Source: an uncultured Clostridia bacterium (GTDB lineage Bacteria > Bacillota > Clostridia > Oscillospirales > Acutalibacteraceae). From it: 64,000 nt of DNA. A model generated the notes under the pieces. The model searched no databases. It saw only the letters and a list, made by a program, of their open reading frames with translations, and was not told where the DNA came from. The stretch spans positions 32,249 through 96,248 of the forward strand of contig CALWVR010000027.1 of the NCBI GenBank assembly GCA_944385105.1, in the 5' to 3' direction. This document shows positions 8,178 through 14,781 of the stretch, piece after piece (the first letter of the stretch is position 1; every line of letters begins with the position of its first letter). The translations under genes and the position numbers were made by a program.

Positions 8178-8206
8178 TTGATCTTAAGACAAATTCATGG
8201 TATAAT
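8178..8206 (+). promoter_or_regulatory. Antisense promoter, cassette B
   Basis: TTGATC 8178-8183, 17-bp spacer, TATAAT 8201-8206, inside the conserved repeat block. Confidence 0.7.
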
Positions 8207-8234
8207 AAAAACCATAGAAGGACTTTTGTAGTGA

Positions 8235-8372
8235 TTAGTCCTTGTCAATATTTATTAATATAATTACTGAGTGGGGAGCTTCAATCTTTATTGATGAAGC
8301 TGCTTTCTCTTTATGTAACTTTTTAAATAAATACTTCAAGATGTTAACTAACTTACTAAACTTATCCTTAAT
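8235..8372 (-). CDS. Cassette B small cationic peptide (toxin-like)
   Basis: 45-residue peptide: a basic amphipathic N-terminal half (about residues 1-23, rich in Lys with Phe, Leu, Tyr), then SSIKIEAPHS and a very hydrophobic stretch VIILINI before a final DKD. AGGAGG lies 7 bases before an ATT codon (8372-8370); no ATG, GTG or TTG sits at proper spacing. An in-frame GTG at 8390 would give 51 residues but lacks a ribosome site. Promoter at 8457-8485 on minus; the AAGGACT/AGTCCTT hairpin (8218-8243) may end the mRNA. The peptide resembles the copy in cassette C across its full length. Function unknown; toxin is inferred from locus design. Confidence 0.55.
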   Translation of the reverse strand: MKDKFSKLVNILKYLFKKLHKEKAASSIKIEAPHSVIILINIDKD

Positions 8373-8377
8373 AATAT

Positions 8378-8418
8378 CACCTCCTGCCACAAAAACGCAT
8401 TTTAAGTGCGGGCAGAGG
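8378..8418 (-). promoter_or_regulatory. Hairpin sequestering the cassette B ribosome site
   Basis: In the peptide mRNA the leader segment CCUCUGCCCGCAC (8418-8406) can pair with GUGGCAGGAGG (8390-8380), which contains the Shine-Dalgarno, apart from small bulges. The same pair exists in cassette A (8090-8078 with 8062-8051). It would block ribosome entry until opened. Confidence 0.55.
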
Positions 8419-8433
8419 CATACTACAAGGACT

Positions 8434-8479
8434 AAAAGCCCAACTATGGTGAGGTTATTTTACCATAGCAAGGCTTTTT
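8434..8479. terminator. Bidirectional hairpin of cassette B
   Basis: Same stem as in cassette A, with AAAAGCC...GGCTTTTT ending the plus-strand RNA, and the minus-strand -10 box embedded in its loop side. Confidence 0.6.
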
Positions 8480-8485
8480 CGTCAA
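8457..8485 (-). promoter_or_regulatory. Peptide promoter, cassette B
   Basis: On minus, TTGACG (8485-8480), 17-bp spacer, TAAAAT (8462-8457). The peptide codon lies about 80 bases downstream. Confidence 0.6.
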
Positions 8486-8506
8486 TAAGCTTAAATATTT
8501 TTATAC

Positions 8507-8535
8507 TTGACCTTAAGACAAACTCATGGTATAAT
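8507..8535 (+). promoter_or_regulatory. Antisense promoter, cassette C
   Basis: TTGACC 8507-8512, 17-bp spacer, TATAAT 8530-8535. Confidence 0.7.
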
Positions 8536-8541
8536 AAAAAC

Positions 8542-8825
8542 CATACAAGGGCTTTTTTAGCGACTAGTCCTTGTTAATAATTATAGCTACAATGGAGTTA
8601 ACAGCTTCTATCTTAATTGATAGGGCTGTTTTCTCTTTATGTAATTTACTCCACAAATACCTAAAGAAACTAATTACTTTAGCCTTAATAATATCACCTC
8701 CTGCCACAAAAACACATTAATTTTATTAATCAAAGGTACAATTATTTGTGTGATTTATTAAACAAATTAAGCTTATAATATAAGAAAAGCGGTTCTCTAT
8801 TTTTAGGGAAACGCTTTTATTTTTT
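8542..8825 (+). ncRNA. Putative antisense RNA C
   Basis: Predicted from the 8507 promoter across the cassette C peptide frame to the hairpin 8785-8818 followed by a T-run to 8826. Cassette C lacks the internal hairpin found in A and B, so this is the first stop signal available. Confidence 0.4.
8564..8689 (-). CDS. Cassette C small peptide (toxin-like)
   Basis: 41-residue paralogue of the cassette B peptide: basic N-terminus with FFRYLW, shared LHKEK, then SIKIEA and the hydrophobic SIVAIIIN before KD. AGGAGGTGAT is intact before the ATT at 8689, and an in-frame GTG lies at 8707. Upstream sequence diverges from A and B at once: neither the TTGAYG-17-TAAAAT promoter nor the ribosome-covering hairpin is present, and no clear replacement promoter is seen. 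The copy may be silent, with its antisense RNA still made. Confidence 0.45.
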   Translation of the reverse strand: MKAKVISFFRYLWSKLHKEKTALSIKIEAVNSIVAIIINKD

Positions 8826-8826
8826 A
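8785..8826. terminator. Terminator between the cassette array and XRE gene
   Basis: Arms AAAAGCG (8785-8791) and CGCTTTT (8812-8818) with a T-run to 8826. Convergent use by the array on plus and the XRE gene on minus; the stop codon of the latter lies in the stem. Confidence 0.6.
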
Positions 8827-9143
8827 TTGTTAAAGCTTTTTATTAGTGTAAAAATACTCGATAATTGGTCATCACTTAAATTTTTTAGTTCACTAATTAT
8901 ACCTTGTATCAATTTAGGATTGTTATTTTCCTCATCAAAAAATTCTTTAGGCGATATTCCAAAATATTCACAAATATAGAAAAACACAGTCATTGAAGGT
9001 AATGAGCGACCATTTTCTATCATATTAATATAATTTTCACTCTGACCAAGAGAAAGGCTCATATCCCTAGCAGATACATCTTTTTTTAATCTTAAATGAC
9101 ATATTCTATCTCTAATAAACTGTTCATAGTCAAAATTAAGCAT
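8817..9143 (-). CDS. XRE-family transcriptional regulator
   Basis: 108-residue DNA-binding protein. Helix-turn-helix at about residues 6-60 (RLKKDVSARDMSLSLGQSENYINMIENGRS is the recognition region), then a short helical tail of about 40 residues. AGGAGGT at 9157-9151 sits 7 bases before ATG 9143, fixing the start. The HTH type is that of phage- and plasmid-style repressors, and it lies between the cassette array and a second XRE gene. Targets unknown. Confidence 0.85.
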   Translation of the reverse strand: MLNFDYEQFIRDRICHLRLKKDVSARDMSLSLGQSENYINMIENGRSLPSMTVFFYICEYFGISPKEFFDEENNNPKLIQGIISELKNLSDDQLSSIFTLIKSFNNKK

Positions 9144-9322
9144 AAGCAACACCTCCTATATAAAATTGTATTGTGGAGGTACTGAGATATACATAATTTA
9201 AGTATGGATATTTGTTGACTTACACAGTATTATTATTTATAATAATTACATACACATATTTATTATGTGTATTAATGCATATAAGATCCTTTTTAGATTG
9301 CAAAGTAGAATCAGCCATAAAG

Positions 9323-9652
9323 TTAAACGTTATACTTTTTTCTTAAATAAATTAAAAAGTTATCTAACTCTTTAATTGCTACATCAGGTAAATTTTCAAG
9401 AATTATAATACGTGATTTGGCTTGACTTGCCGGGGCCTGGTTTTTAGTTACACCCAATAAATAATCTAAAGAAACATTAAAGAATTTTGAAATTTTTATT
9501 TTCATTTCATCATCAGGATTACTTTTATTTCTTTCATAAGATGATATGGTGTGTACCGATATTGCTAATTCATCTGCTAGCTGTTGTTGACTTAATCCTT
9601 TGTCTTCTCTTAATTCACTTAGTCTTTCTCCAATCAAATTGTCACCACCCAA
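9323..9652 (-). CDS. XRE-family transcriptional regulator
   Basis: 109-residue (or 104 from TTG 9637) regulator with a classical N-terminal HTH: IGERLSELREDKGLSQQQLA, then SVHTISSYERNKSNPD as turn and recognition helix, and FNVSLDYLLG closing the domain, as in SinR/Cro-like repressors. A C-terminal helical segment of about 35 residues follows. TTG 9637 has a GGTGG-like site at suitable spacing and may be the true start. It is transcribed toward the first XRE gene, 180 bases away. Confidence 0.85.
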   Translation of the reverse strand: MGGDNLIGERLSELREDKGLSQQQLADELAISVHTISSYERNKSNPDDEMKIKISKFFNVSLDYLLGVTKNQAPASQAKSRIIILENLPDVAIKELDNFLIYLRKKYNV

Positions 9653-9804
9653 AATATAAAGTAATTTACTTTTAATTGTATTACAAAAATATTTTTTTAC
9701 CTTTTATCCATAAGAATATTATGAGTGTTATCGGTTACGCGTAATAATCTTATGAGTAAAACTACTTAGATTAAAATTATTACAGAAACGGATATGGAAT
9801 ATTT

Positions 9805-10359
9805 ATGAATTACGTAGAAACAAAAGAAGAATTTGCAGCAAATATTAGGTATGTGAGGGAGAGCCTAGATCTACCCCAGTGGAAGGTTGCAAATAAGTTA
9901 AAGATTGAGCGGTCAACTTATGCGTATTACGAAATAGGCAAAACTGAAATGAGTGTTTTTCATTTGATAGAGTTAGAGAATATTTTTGACGTTTACATTG
10001 AGGACCTAATTGCAAAGGTGATAAGTATTAAATTTAGGCTGCTCAAAAAGGATGTAGGAAAAACTAAATTTGTTGTACAAGGTAGAGGTATCAAGCGAAC
10101 ATACATAAAAAACAAAAAAGAATTAGCAGAGAACTTGAAATTTTTCCGTACAAATGCCGGCTTAACGCAGGAAAAAATCGCTAAAGAATTGTTTATTGAC
10201 CGCACGACTTATGCGTATTACGAAACCGAAAAAACAACACCCAAGCCTTTAATGCTAATAAAAATAGCAAATATTTTTAATATAGAATTCTCTGAGTTGG
10301 TTTTAAGGAGAGGGACGGGGTTGTCAGGAGTAGTCAGTAAAAACGCATCTTTGTTGTGA
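9805..10359 (+). CDS. Protein with two tandem XRE helix-turn-helix domains
   Basis: 184 residues made of two homologous HTH domains joined by a basic linker: residues about 5-70 and 95-165. The halves align along their length: ELAENLKFFRTNAGLTQEKIAKEL in the second matches FAANIRYVRESLDLPQWKVANKL in the first, and RSTYAYYEIGKT matches RTTYAYYETEKT. This is internal duplication, so one chain could bind two half-sites. No effector domain. The ribosome site is weak. It is divergent from the two XRE genes upstream. Confidence 0.8.
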   Translation: MNYVETKEEFAANIRYVRESLDLPQWKVANKLKIERSTYAYYEIGKTEMSVFHLIELENIFDVYIEDLIAKVISIKFRLLKKDVGKTKFVVQGRGIKRTYIKNKKELAENLKFFRTNAGLTQEKIAKELFIDRTTYAYYETEKTTPKPLMLIKIANIFNIEFSELVLRRGTGLSGVVSKNASLL

Positions 10360-10848
10360 AAAATATTCACTAAATAATGTGAATTGATATATGACGCTTT
10401 TTCTAAATAACATGTGTGTTTGTCCACTATAAAGATAAATAAAGTTTAAAAATTAAGTCTGGTTTAGTTATACAGTCAGTTATAAATAAGCAGACTATAC
10501 CGTTTATAATAGGGTAATATATCTTATGCATGAACTATGGAGTTTTTAGTAATAGAAATGTTAATTAAGTCAAATATTCTCTTTACAATATAAAAAATAT
10601 GTGATATAATGTACTAAATGTTTAAAAATAAACAATTATTAAAAAAATAAATTATATAAAACAAATAAAATTTTTAAAATACTAGATATACTAAAAAATC
10701 AACAATTGGCGTTGTAATTTGAATTAATTTAGACGTTATATGTGAAGAGCAACTTGGTTATAGTAAAATAACTCACTGGACAGGAAGTGCAAAAGAAAGA
10801 TACAAAAATTTATGAGAGATGTAGTAATTTGAAAGGAAGGAGTTAACA
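10360..10848. other. Gene-free stretch with a coding remnant
   Basis: Very AT-rich and without intact genes. At 10723-10815 (plus) a 30-codon open segment encodes CEEQLGYSKITHWTGSAKER and ends in TGA; reading back through a TGA at 10720-10722 extends the protein-like stretch. It looks like the decayed end of a gene I do not recognise. The HAD gene's ribosome site follows. Confidence 0.35.
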
Positions 10849-11484
10849 ATGGAAAAACTAATATTATTTGATTGGGGTAGTGTAATACAAAATGACGTAT
10901 TTACAGAATGTTACAATCTTACTAATGCAAGAAGAAAAGTGGCTGAGGATATGAAACCATTATATTTTGAAAAATTACTATCAATATTTGATAAAGATGA
11001 GTTTTGGACTTATAATGGTGATACTTATAAAAACTATATAAATATGGCATTAAAAGAATCTGGATCAATATATTCTTATGACGATTTTAAAAAGTCTTAT
11101 TTGAAATTTAATGGAAAGATACCATATTTTACTAAAGTAGTTGATTTAATAAAACATTTACAACAAATAAAAAAATGTTACATGGGAATACTGTCAAATA
11201 TTTCAGAATTTGATGTAGAATTATTAAAAAGATATATTGATATAGATAGTCTGGATTTTGTGTTTTTATCTTTTAAATTAGGTATTCAAAAACCAAATAA
11301 TAAAGTATACGATATTGTTGAAAACGTTTCTAAGATTTGTCCTGAAAATATACTGTTTATTGATGATAGAAAAGGTAATATAGAAGTTGCAAAGCAGCAT
11401 GGGTGGAATACATGTTGTGCTACGGGAAATGAATTTGAAAAGATTAAAAATGATTGTTACAAATTTCTTAAAATTAATGATTAG
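10849..11484 (+). CDS. HAD-superfamily hydrolase (YihX-like)
   Basis: 211-residue cytoplasmic haloacid dehalogenase-type hydrolase, probably a phosphatase acting on a small phosphorylated substrate. Motif I is FDWGSV (nucleophile Asp8) with Gly where many family members have the second Asp, as in the YihX branch. Motif II is the SN of LSNIS, motif III the Lys of IQKPNNKVY, motif IV the DD of FIDDRKGN. A helical cap lies between motifs I and II. AAGGAAGGAG precedes the ATG. It stands alone between decayed sequences. Substrate unknown. Confidence 0.8.
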   Translation: MEKLILFDWGSVIQNDVFTECYNLTNARRKVAEDMKPLYFEKLLSIFDKDEFWTYNGDTYKNYINMALKESGSIYSYDDFKKSYLKFNGKIPYFTKVVDLIKHLQQIKKCYMGILSNISEFDVELLKRYIDIDSLDFVFLSFKLGIQKPNNKVYDIVENVSKICPENILFIDDRKGNIEVAKQHGWNTCCATGNEFEKIKNDCYKFLKIND

Positions 11485-11594
11485 AAAAATTTGAAAAATA
11501 TTATTTATATATAAAGAAAGTAGAAATAAAAGACTTAATTTCTATAGATGTAATTACTATTCCAGCTGTTCAAAAACCTTTGAATGAAGATTAG
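11485..11594 (+). pseudogene. C-terminal remnant of an unidentified gene
   Basis: A 35-codon open stretch ending at TAG 11592-11594 encodes a protein-like tail (VEIKDLISIDVITIPAVQK and LNED) but has no start codon or ribosome site. It starts right after the HAD stop. It is most likely the tail of a deleted gene. Confidence 0.3.
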
Positions 11595-11713
11595 AAGGAA
11601 AATTTATTTAATCTTCAGGTTTTGTGTACTTGTATTAGAATGTTAAAATGAATAGCATGAAATGGTAATAAATGAATAGTAAAATAATTTTATAAAACAG
11701 GGGGCTTAGATTT

Positions 11714-12196
11714 ATGAAGAATAAAATATTAGTAACATATTTTTCGGCAACTGGTGTTACTGAAAAACTAGCAAAGGTAATTTCGGAAATAACCAATGCT
11801 GATCTTTTTAAAATTGAACCTGAAGTTCCTTATACGAAGGAAGACTTTTCCTGGATAAATAAAAAAAGTCGTAGCAGTATCGAAATGAGTGATCCTAGCT
11901 CACGTCCAGCAATTTCAAATAGAGTTTCCAATATGAAACAATATAATACGGTATTTGTTGGGTTTCCAATCTGGAGGTATGTTGCACCTAGGATTATTAA
12001 TACGTTTTTAGAAAGCTATGACTTTTCTGAAAAAACTATTATTCCCTTTGCAACTTCTGGTGGCAGCGGTATGGGGAGAACGGAAGAAATTTTAAAAAAA
12101 TGCTGTTCTCCAAATACAAACTGGAAGCCCGGAAAATGTTTTGTCAATTTTGAAGAATCAAATGTAACAAATTGGCTTAATACTTTTGACATTTGA
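11714..12196 (+). CDS. Flavodoxin family protein
   Basis: 160-residue flavodoxin (Flavodoxin_4-like), a small FMN electron carrier. The phosphate-binding loop YFSATGVTEKLA lies at residues 9-20, the FMN-stacking region GFPIWRYVAPR near residue 84, and ATSGGSGMGR near residue 116. AGGGGGCTT precedes the ATG. Such proteins can replace ferredoxin under iron limitation or serve dedicated redox enzymes; no partner gene is adjacent. It is a lone gene in the accessory stretch. Confidence 0.85.
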   Translation: MKNKILVTYFSATGVTEKLAKVISEITNADLFKIEPEVPYTKEDFSWINKKSRSSIEMSDPSSRPAISNRVSNMKQYNTVFVGFPIWRYVAPRIINTFLESYDFSEKTIIPFATSGGSGMGRTEEILKKCCSPNTNWKPGKCFVNFEESNVTNWLNTFDI

Positions 12197-12551
12197 GACG
12201 ATTTACTATCATGAGTGTAAAAGGATTTGATATAAGTATATTTGTCCTTTGCGTCTGACTAAGCTTTAAAAATAAACGCGTAAACAAGGTAACATAAAAT
12301 TATGGAGCTGAAATTGCGTAGAACTGCATAGATATACTTTGGATTTATGGGACTAGTTTATTTAAAGCTGAATATTTAGTATGCATGAAGTAGTGGATGG
12401 ATTAAGTTTATCTGTTTATTGTATAAATTCGTATTTAATATTTGATATATGTATTTTGTTTAGACTGTTGTGAAAAATCAATATTTTTACCATTATTATT
12501 TGTCCAACGTGATTAAAAAAAGAAAAAAATGGTGAATTTTATTAAAAACTC
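12197..12551. other. Intergenic stretch, nothing recognised
   Basis: About 355 bases of AT-rich sequence between the flavodoxin gene and the promoter of the leader-peptide gene. I see no gene, tRNA, terminator or repeat. Confidence 0.5.
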
Positions 12552-12579
12552 TTGACTTTTAAATAAAAATATGTATAAT
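12552..12579 (+). promoter_or_regulatory. Promoter of the double-glycine peptide gene
   Basis: TTGACT 12552-12557, 16-bp spacer, TATAAT 12574-12579. Confidence 0.7.
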
Positions 12580-12581
12580 AT

Positions 12582-12610
12582 AATTAAGCGAACTTAAAAT
12601 TTGCTTAATT
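12582..12610 (+). repeat. Inverted repeat in the 5' leader
   Basis: AATTAAGC (12582-12589) and GCTTAATT (12603-12610), directly after the -10 box and before the ribosome site: an operator or an mRNA hairpin. Confidence 0.4.
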
Positions 12611-12632
12611 AATTTTAAAGGAGGAATATGGA

Positions 12633-12956
12633 ATGGCAGAAGAGAAAAAACTGAATCATGACAATGAAACTTTATCTGGAGAAAAAAAGCAAAATCAAGG
12701 GAAAAAAGCTTTGGACATGAATGATGTATCAGCAGTACAAGGCGGATATGTAGGAAAGGATAAATATTCTCAAGCTGATTATCGTAGTGTCGGAATGCAA
12801 CATGTTCACCATACATGGCATAAGGATGAATATTATAATGCTCAAGGTGAAAAAATTAGCCAAAAAGAAGCAGAGGCGCTAATGAGGGACGCTAAGTCTA
12901 AGCTTGATAATGGGTATCAATATGTACCAGGTTATATTAGACCCAGAGATAGATAA
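12633..12956 (+). CDS. Double-glycine leader peptide (bacteriocin/RiPP-like precursor)
   Basis: 107 residues. The first 38 are hydrophilic and charged, ending in LDMNDVSAVQGG, which has the Leu-acidic-Val-Gly-Gly form of leaders cut by peptidase-containing exporters. The remaining 69 residues are hydrophilic, have no Cys, and carry a His/Trp cluster (HVHHTWH) near residues 57-63. AGGAGG lies before the ATG and the promoter is strong. It converges on the phospholipase gene, which also has a Gly-Gly leader, and they share a terminator. I recognise no family for the mature part; precursor status is inference from the leader. Confidence 0.6.
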   Translation: MAEEKKLNHDNETLSGEKKQNQGKKALDMNDVSAVQGGYVGKDKYSQADYRSVGMQHVHHTWHKDEYYNAQGEKISQKEAEALMRDAKSKLDNGYQYVPGYIRPRDR

Positions 12957-12981
12957 ATGTTTCATAACAGATTAAAAGCAA

Positions 12982-13013
12982 AAAAGAGTAACACTACTAA
13001 GTGTTACTCTTTT
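12982..13013. terminator. Bidirectional terminator
   Basis: Arms AAAAGAGTAACAC (12982-12994) and GTGTTACTCTTTT (13001-13013). Serves the peptide gene on plus and the phospholipase gene on minus. Confidence 0.85.
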
Positions 13014-13017
13014 CATT

Positions 13018-14544
13018 TTAAACATTGACATATAATGTACCGTTTGGTGTACAAGTTATTTGAAGCTCTGATGTAGATATGTTTTTCCAACCATAGTTAA
13101 GATTAAAAATTCTATTAAAAAATCCTTGTCTTTGCTCTAAACGCATAACCTTCTTTACAGTACAGTCACCATTATTTATTATTTGAGCGGCATTTCTATT
13201 ATTAAGATTTACATTGTTTGCATCGAAGTTTTCAACATTAGAAACAATGTTTTTATTTTCATCGATTATTTTTACAGTGTTCCCATCGTAAACAAACTTA
13301 ACGGAAAATGTATTAGATGCTTTAGGATGTCCTTTTTTATCTAATATTATTTGGTTTATCATAGCACTTCGAGTCCGTTGAGAATTATTGTTATCTTGAG
13401 AACCATAGAAAGTTTCAGCTCCGTATATTATTTTTGTTTGACAAATTAAGTCTTTGCTAATTTGTGTTGTAGAGCTGTCTATACTTTCATTATTCAATAA
13501 ATTATCATCCGTTTGATTACTAATACTTTGTCCCACATCGTTGTAAAATCTATTTAATAATAGTGTAACGGCCTTAGTTGCGTTCTGTAAAGACTGTTTT
13601 GCGATGCTACGTACATTTGATATAGAAGTATTATTCTCTAATTGATCATATAGTTTTTTTGATTCTACAGCACAATTATGCCCAAAATCATGTAAAGACA
13701 TTTTTAAGTTATTTGTATAATCATCTTCAGTTACTTTAATTGATTCAACAGGAACTTCATTTATCATCTGATTACAAATTCTTTCAAACATGTTGTGATC
13801 AAGAGCATCCACGCCGGTGGATATGATAGTATCATTATGTGTATGAACAGGAGTATTAAGATCTTCAAGAAAGTGCATAGCTCTTGCAAGTTCCTCATAT
13901 GCCTTTTCTTTATTGTTAGACTTTAGAAGTGATACAGCGTTTTTGTAGTGATCTTCTAATTTAGACAAGGCAGTTGTAGTTCCACCAGCGAAGTTTTTTT
14001 CAGTTTCTGGAGAGTAGAAGTGGTGCAAGTAAATCATGTCGTTTTCATCTTGGTCAGGCTTGTTACAAGATTCTTCTAAACTCTTTTTCATATCTTCAGT
14101 AAAAAAATTTTTATAACCTTCATCATCTGACTTTGAATTTAATAATACGTCAACACTGGACTCAGTAGTATAACTATGTGAAGGGGCATCAAAGGCAGAA
14201 GCAGCACTACTAAATAAGGGTAAACATATAAGTGCGGACATAGCAAATGCAATACCTTTTTTAGATATTCCACCAGCTACATCTTCTAATTCTTCTAAAC
14301 TTAATTGGGTTTTTTCATTTTCAGAACTAAATATATCATGCTCAACTTCAAGTGCTTCTAATGCTGAGAATTTAAATCCATATTTATTTGCAAGAGGAAT
14401 AATTTCTTTATCTATAAGAAACTTAATATCAGAAAATGAAGTATCTGCATTCTCGTATTTAGCTGAGATTTCCTGTATCTCATTTTTTAATTTGTCATTA
14501 TCTATTATTTCTTTAAAAAAATAGATAGCATCCTTTTTAGACAT
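13018..14544 (-). CDS. Zinc-dependent phospholipase C domain with Nif11-like Gly-Gly leader
   Basis: 508 residues in four parts. Residues 1-92 form a Nif11-like leader ending LSLEELEDVAGG. Residues 93-117 look like a Sec signal peptide (basic KK, a hydrophobic core, then ASA). Residues about 118-330 match zinc-dependent phospholipase C of the alpha-toxin type: HHF at 174-176, AMHFLEDLNTPVH with His224, Asp228 and His234, then DHNMFE with His250 and Glu254, spaced as the known zinc ligands. The Trp1 zinc ligand of alpha-toxin has no clear counterpart. The last 150 residues are unassigned, with no obvious PLAT domain. It probably hydrolyses phospholipids outside the cell. A leader of this type on an enzyme is rare. 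Confidence 0.75.
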   Translation of the reverse strand: MSKKDAIYFFKEIIDNDKLKNEIQEISAKYENADTSFSDIKFLIDKEIIPLANKYGFKFSALEALEVEHDIFSSENEKTQLSLEELEDVAGGISKKGIAFAMSALICLPLFSSAASAFDAPSHSYTTESSVDVLLNSKSDDEGYKNFFTEDMKKSLEESCNKPDQDENDMIYLHHFYSPETEKNFAGGTTTALSKLEDHYKNAVSLLKSNNKEKAYEELARAMHFLEDLNTPVHTHNDTIISTGVDALDHNMFERICNQMINEVPVESIKVTEDDYTNNLKMSLHDFGHNCAVESKKLYDQLENNTSISNVRSIAKQSLQNATKAVTLLLNRFYNDVGQSISNQTDDNLLNNESIDSSTTQISKDLICQTKIIYGAETFYGSQDNNNSQRTRSAMINQIILDKKGHPKASNTFSVKFVYDGNTVKIIDENKNIVSNVENFDANNVNLNNRNAAQIINNGDCTVKKVMRLEQRQGFFNRIFNLNYGWKNISTSELQITCTPNGTLYVNV

Positions 14545-14577
14545 AATTCTATCCTCCTTAAATATTTATTTGTTTAA

Positions 14578-14606
14578 ATTATACCATACAAAATAGGATT
14601 GGTCAA
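14578..14606 (-). promoter_or_regulatory. Promoter of the phospholipase gene
   Basis: On minus, TTGACC (14606-14601), 17-bp spacer, TATAAT (14583-14578). The TAAGGAGGAT ribosome site follows at about 14560-14551. Confidence 0.8.
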
Positions 14607-14698
14607 TAATTATATATTTAAACGAATTTAAAACTAAAATATATATAAAAGATACTAAAACTTATGTTCTTTATAATTGTATAACATTTTACTCAATC

Positions 14699-14727
14699 TT
14701 GACATTGCACAAATTTAATGATAAAAT
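14699..14727 (+). promoter_or_regulatory. Promoter of the DEAD-box helicase gene
   Basis: TTGACA 14699-14704, 17-bp spacer, TAAAAT 14722-14727, leaving a short leader before the ATG at 14782. Confidence 0.75.
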
Positions 14728-14781
14728 ATAGTGAAAAAATACAACTATAAATAAATTTTACAGAATAGAAAGAGGAGCTTA

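Larger units (their letters stand above)
8213..8479 (+). ncRNA. Putative antisense RNA B
   Basis: Predicted from the 8178 promoter to the hairpin 8434-8478 with its T-run. It would be complementary to the entire cassette B peptide mRNA, including its ribosome site. Ends are inferred. Confidence 0.55.
7864..8825. repeat. Three tandem small-peptide/antisense-RNA cassettes
   Basis: Three head-to-tail units of about 314-329 bp (A from 7864, B from 8178, C from 8507). Each has a plus-strand promoter TTGAYY-17-TATAAT, a hairpin with AAGGAC/GTCCTT arms, and a minus-strand small reading frame ending in Lys-Asp and headed by a strong ribosome site. The blocks 8046-8230 and 8373-8560 are nearly identical; they include a minus-strand promoter, a bidirectional terminator and the hairpin that covers the ribosome site. 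The design (small cationic/hydrophobic peptide, antisense RNA, sequestered ribosome site) is that of a type I toxin-antitoxin locus. I do not recognise the peptide family. Confidence 0.65.

Noticed and set aside
8043-8577. Two plus-strand reading frames in the repeat array that share a long identical stretch
   Set aside because: They run through the nearly identical repeat block, lack ribosome sites, and oppose the minus-strand peptide frames that have AGGAGGTG. Their similarity is explained by the DNA repeat.
7700-12600. An integrated prophage or conjugative element after tRNA-Leu
   Set aside because: XRE genes and a repeated tRNA tail hint at it, but there is no integrase, structural or transfer gene. 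At most it is a remnant.
13018-14544. Plain secreted phospholipase with a long mis-called N-terminus
   Set aside because: The AAGGAGGAT site and consensus promoter fit the ATG at 14544, and residues 1-92 are a coherent Nif11-like leader ending in Gly-Gly.
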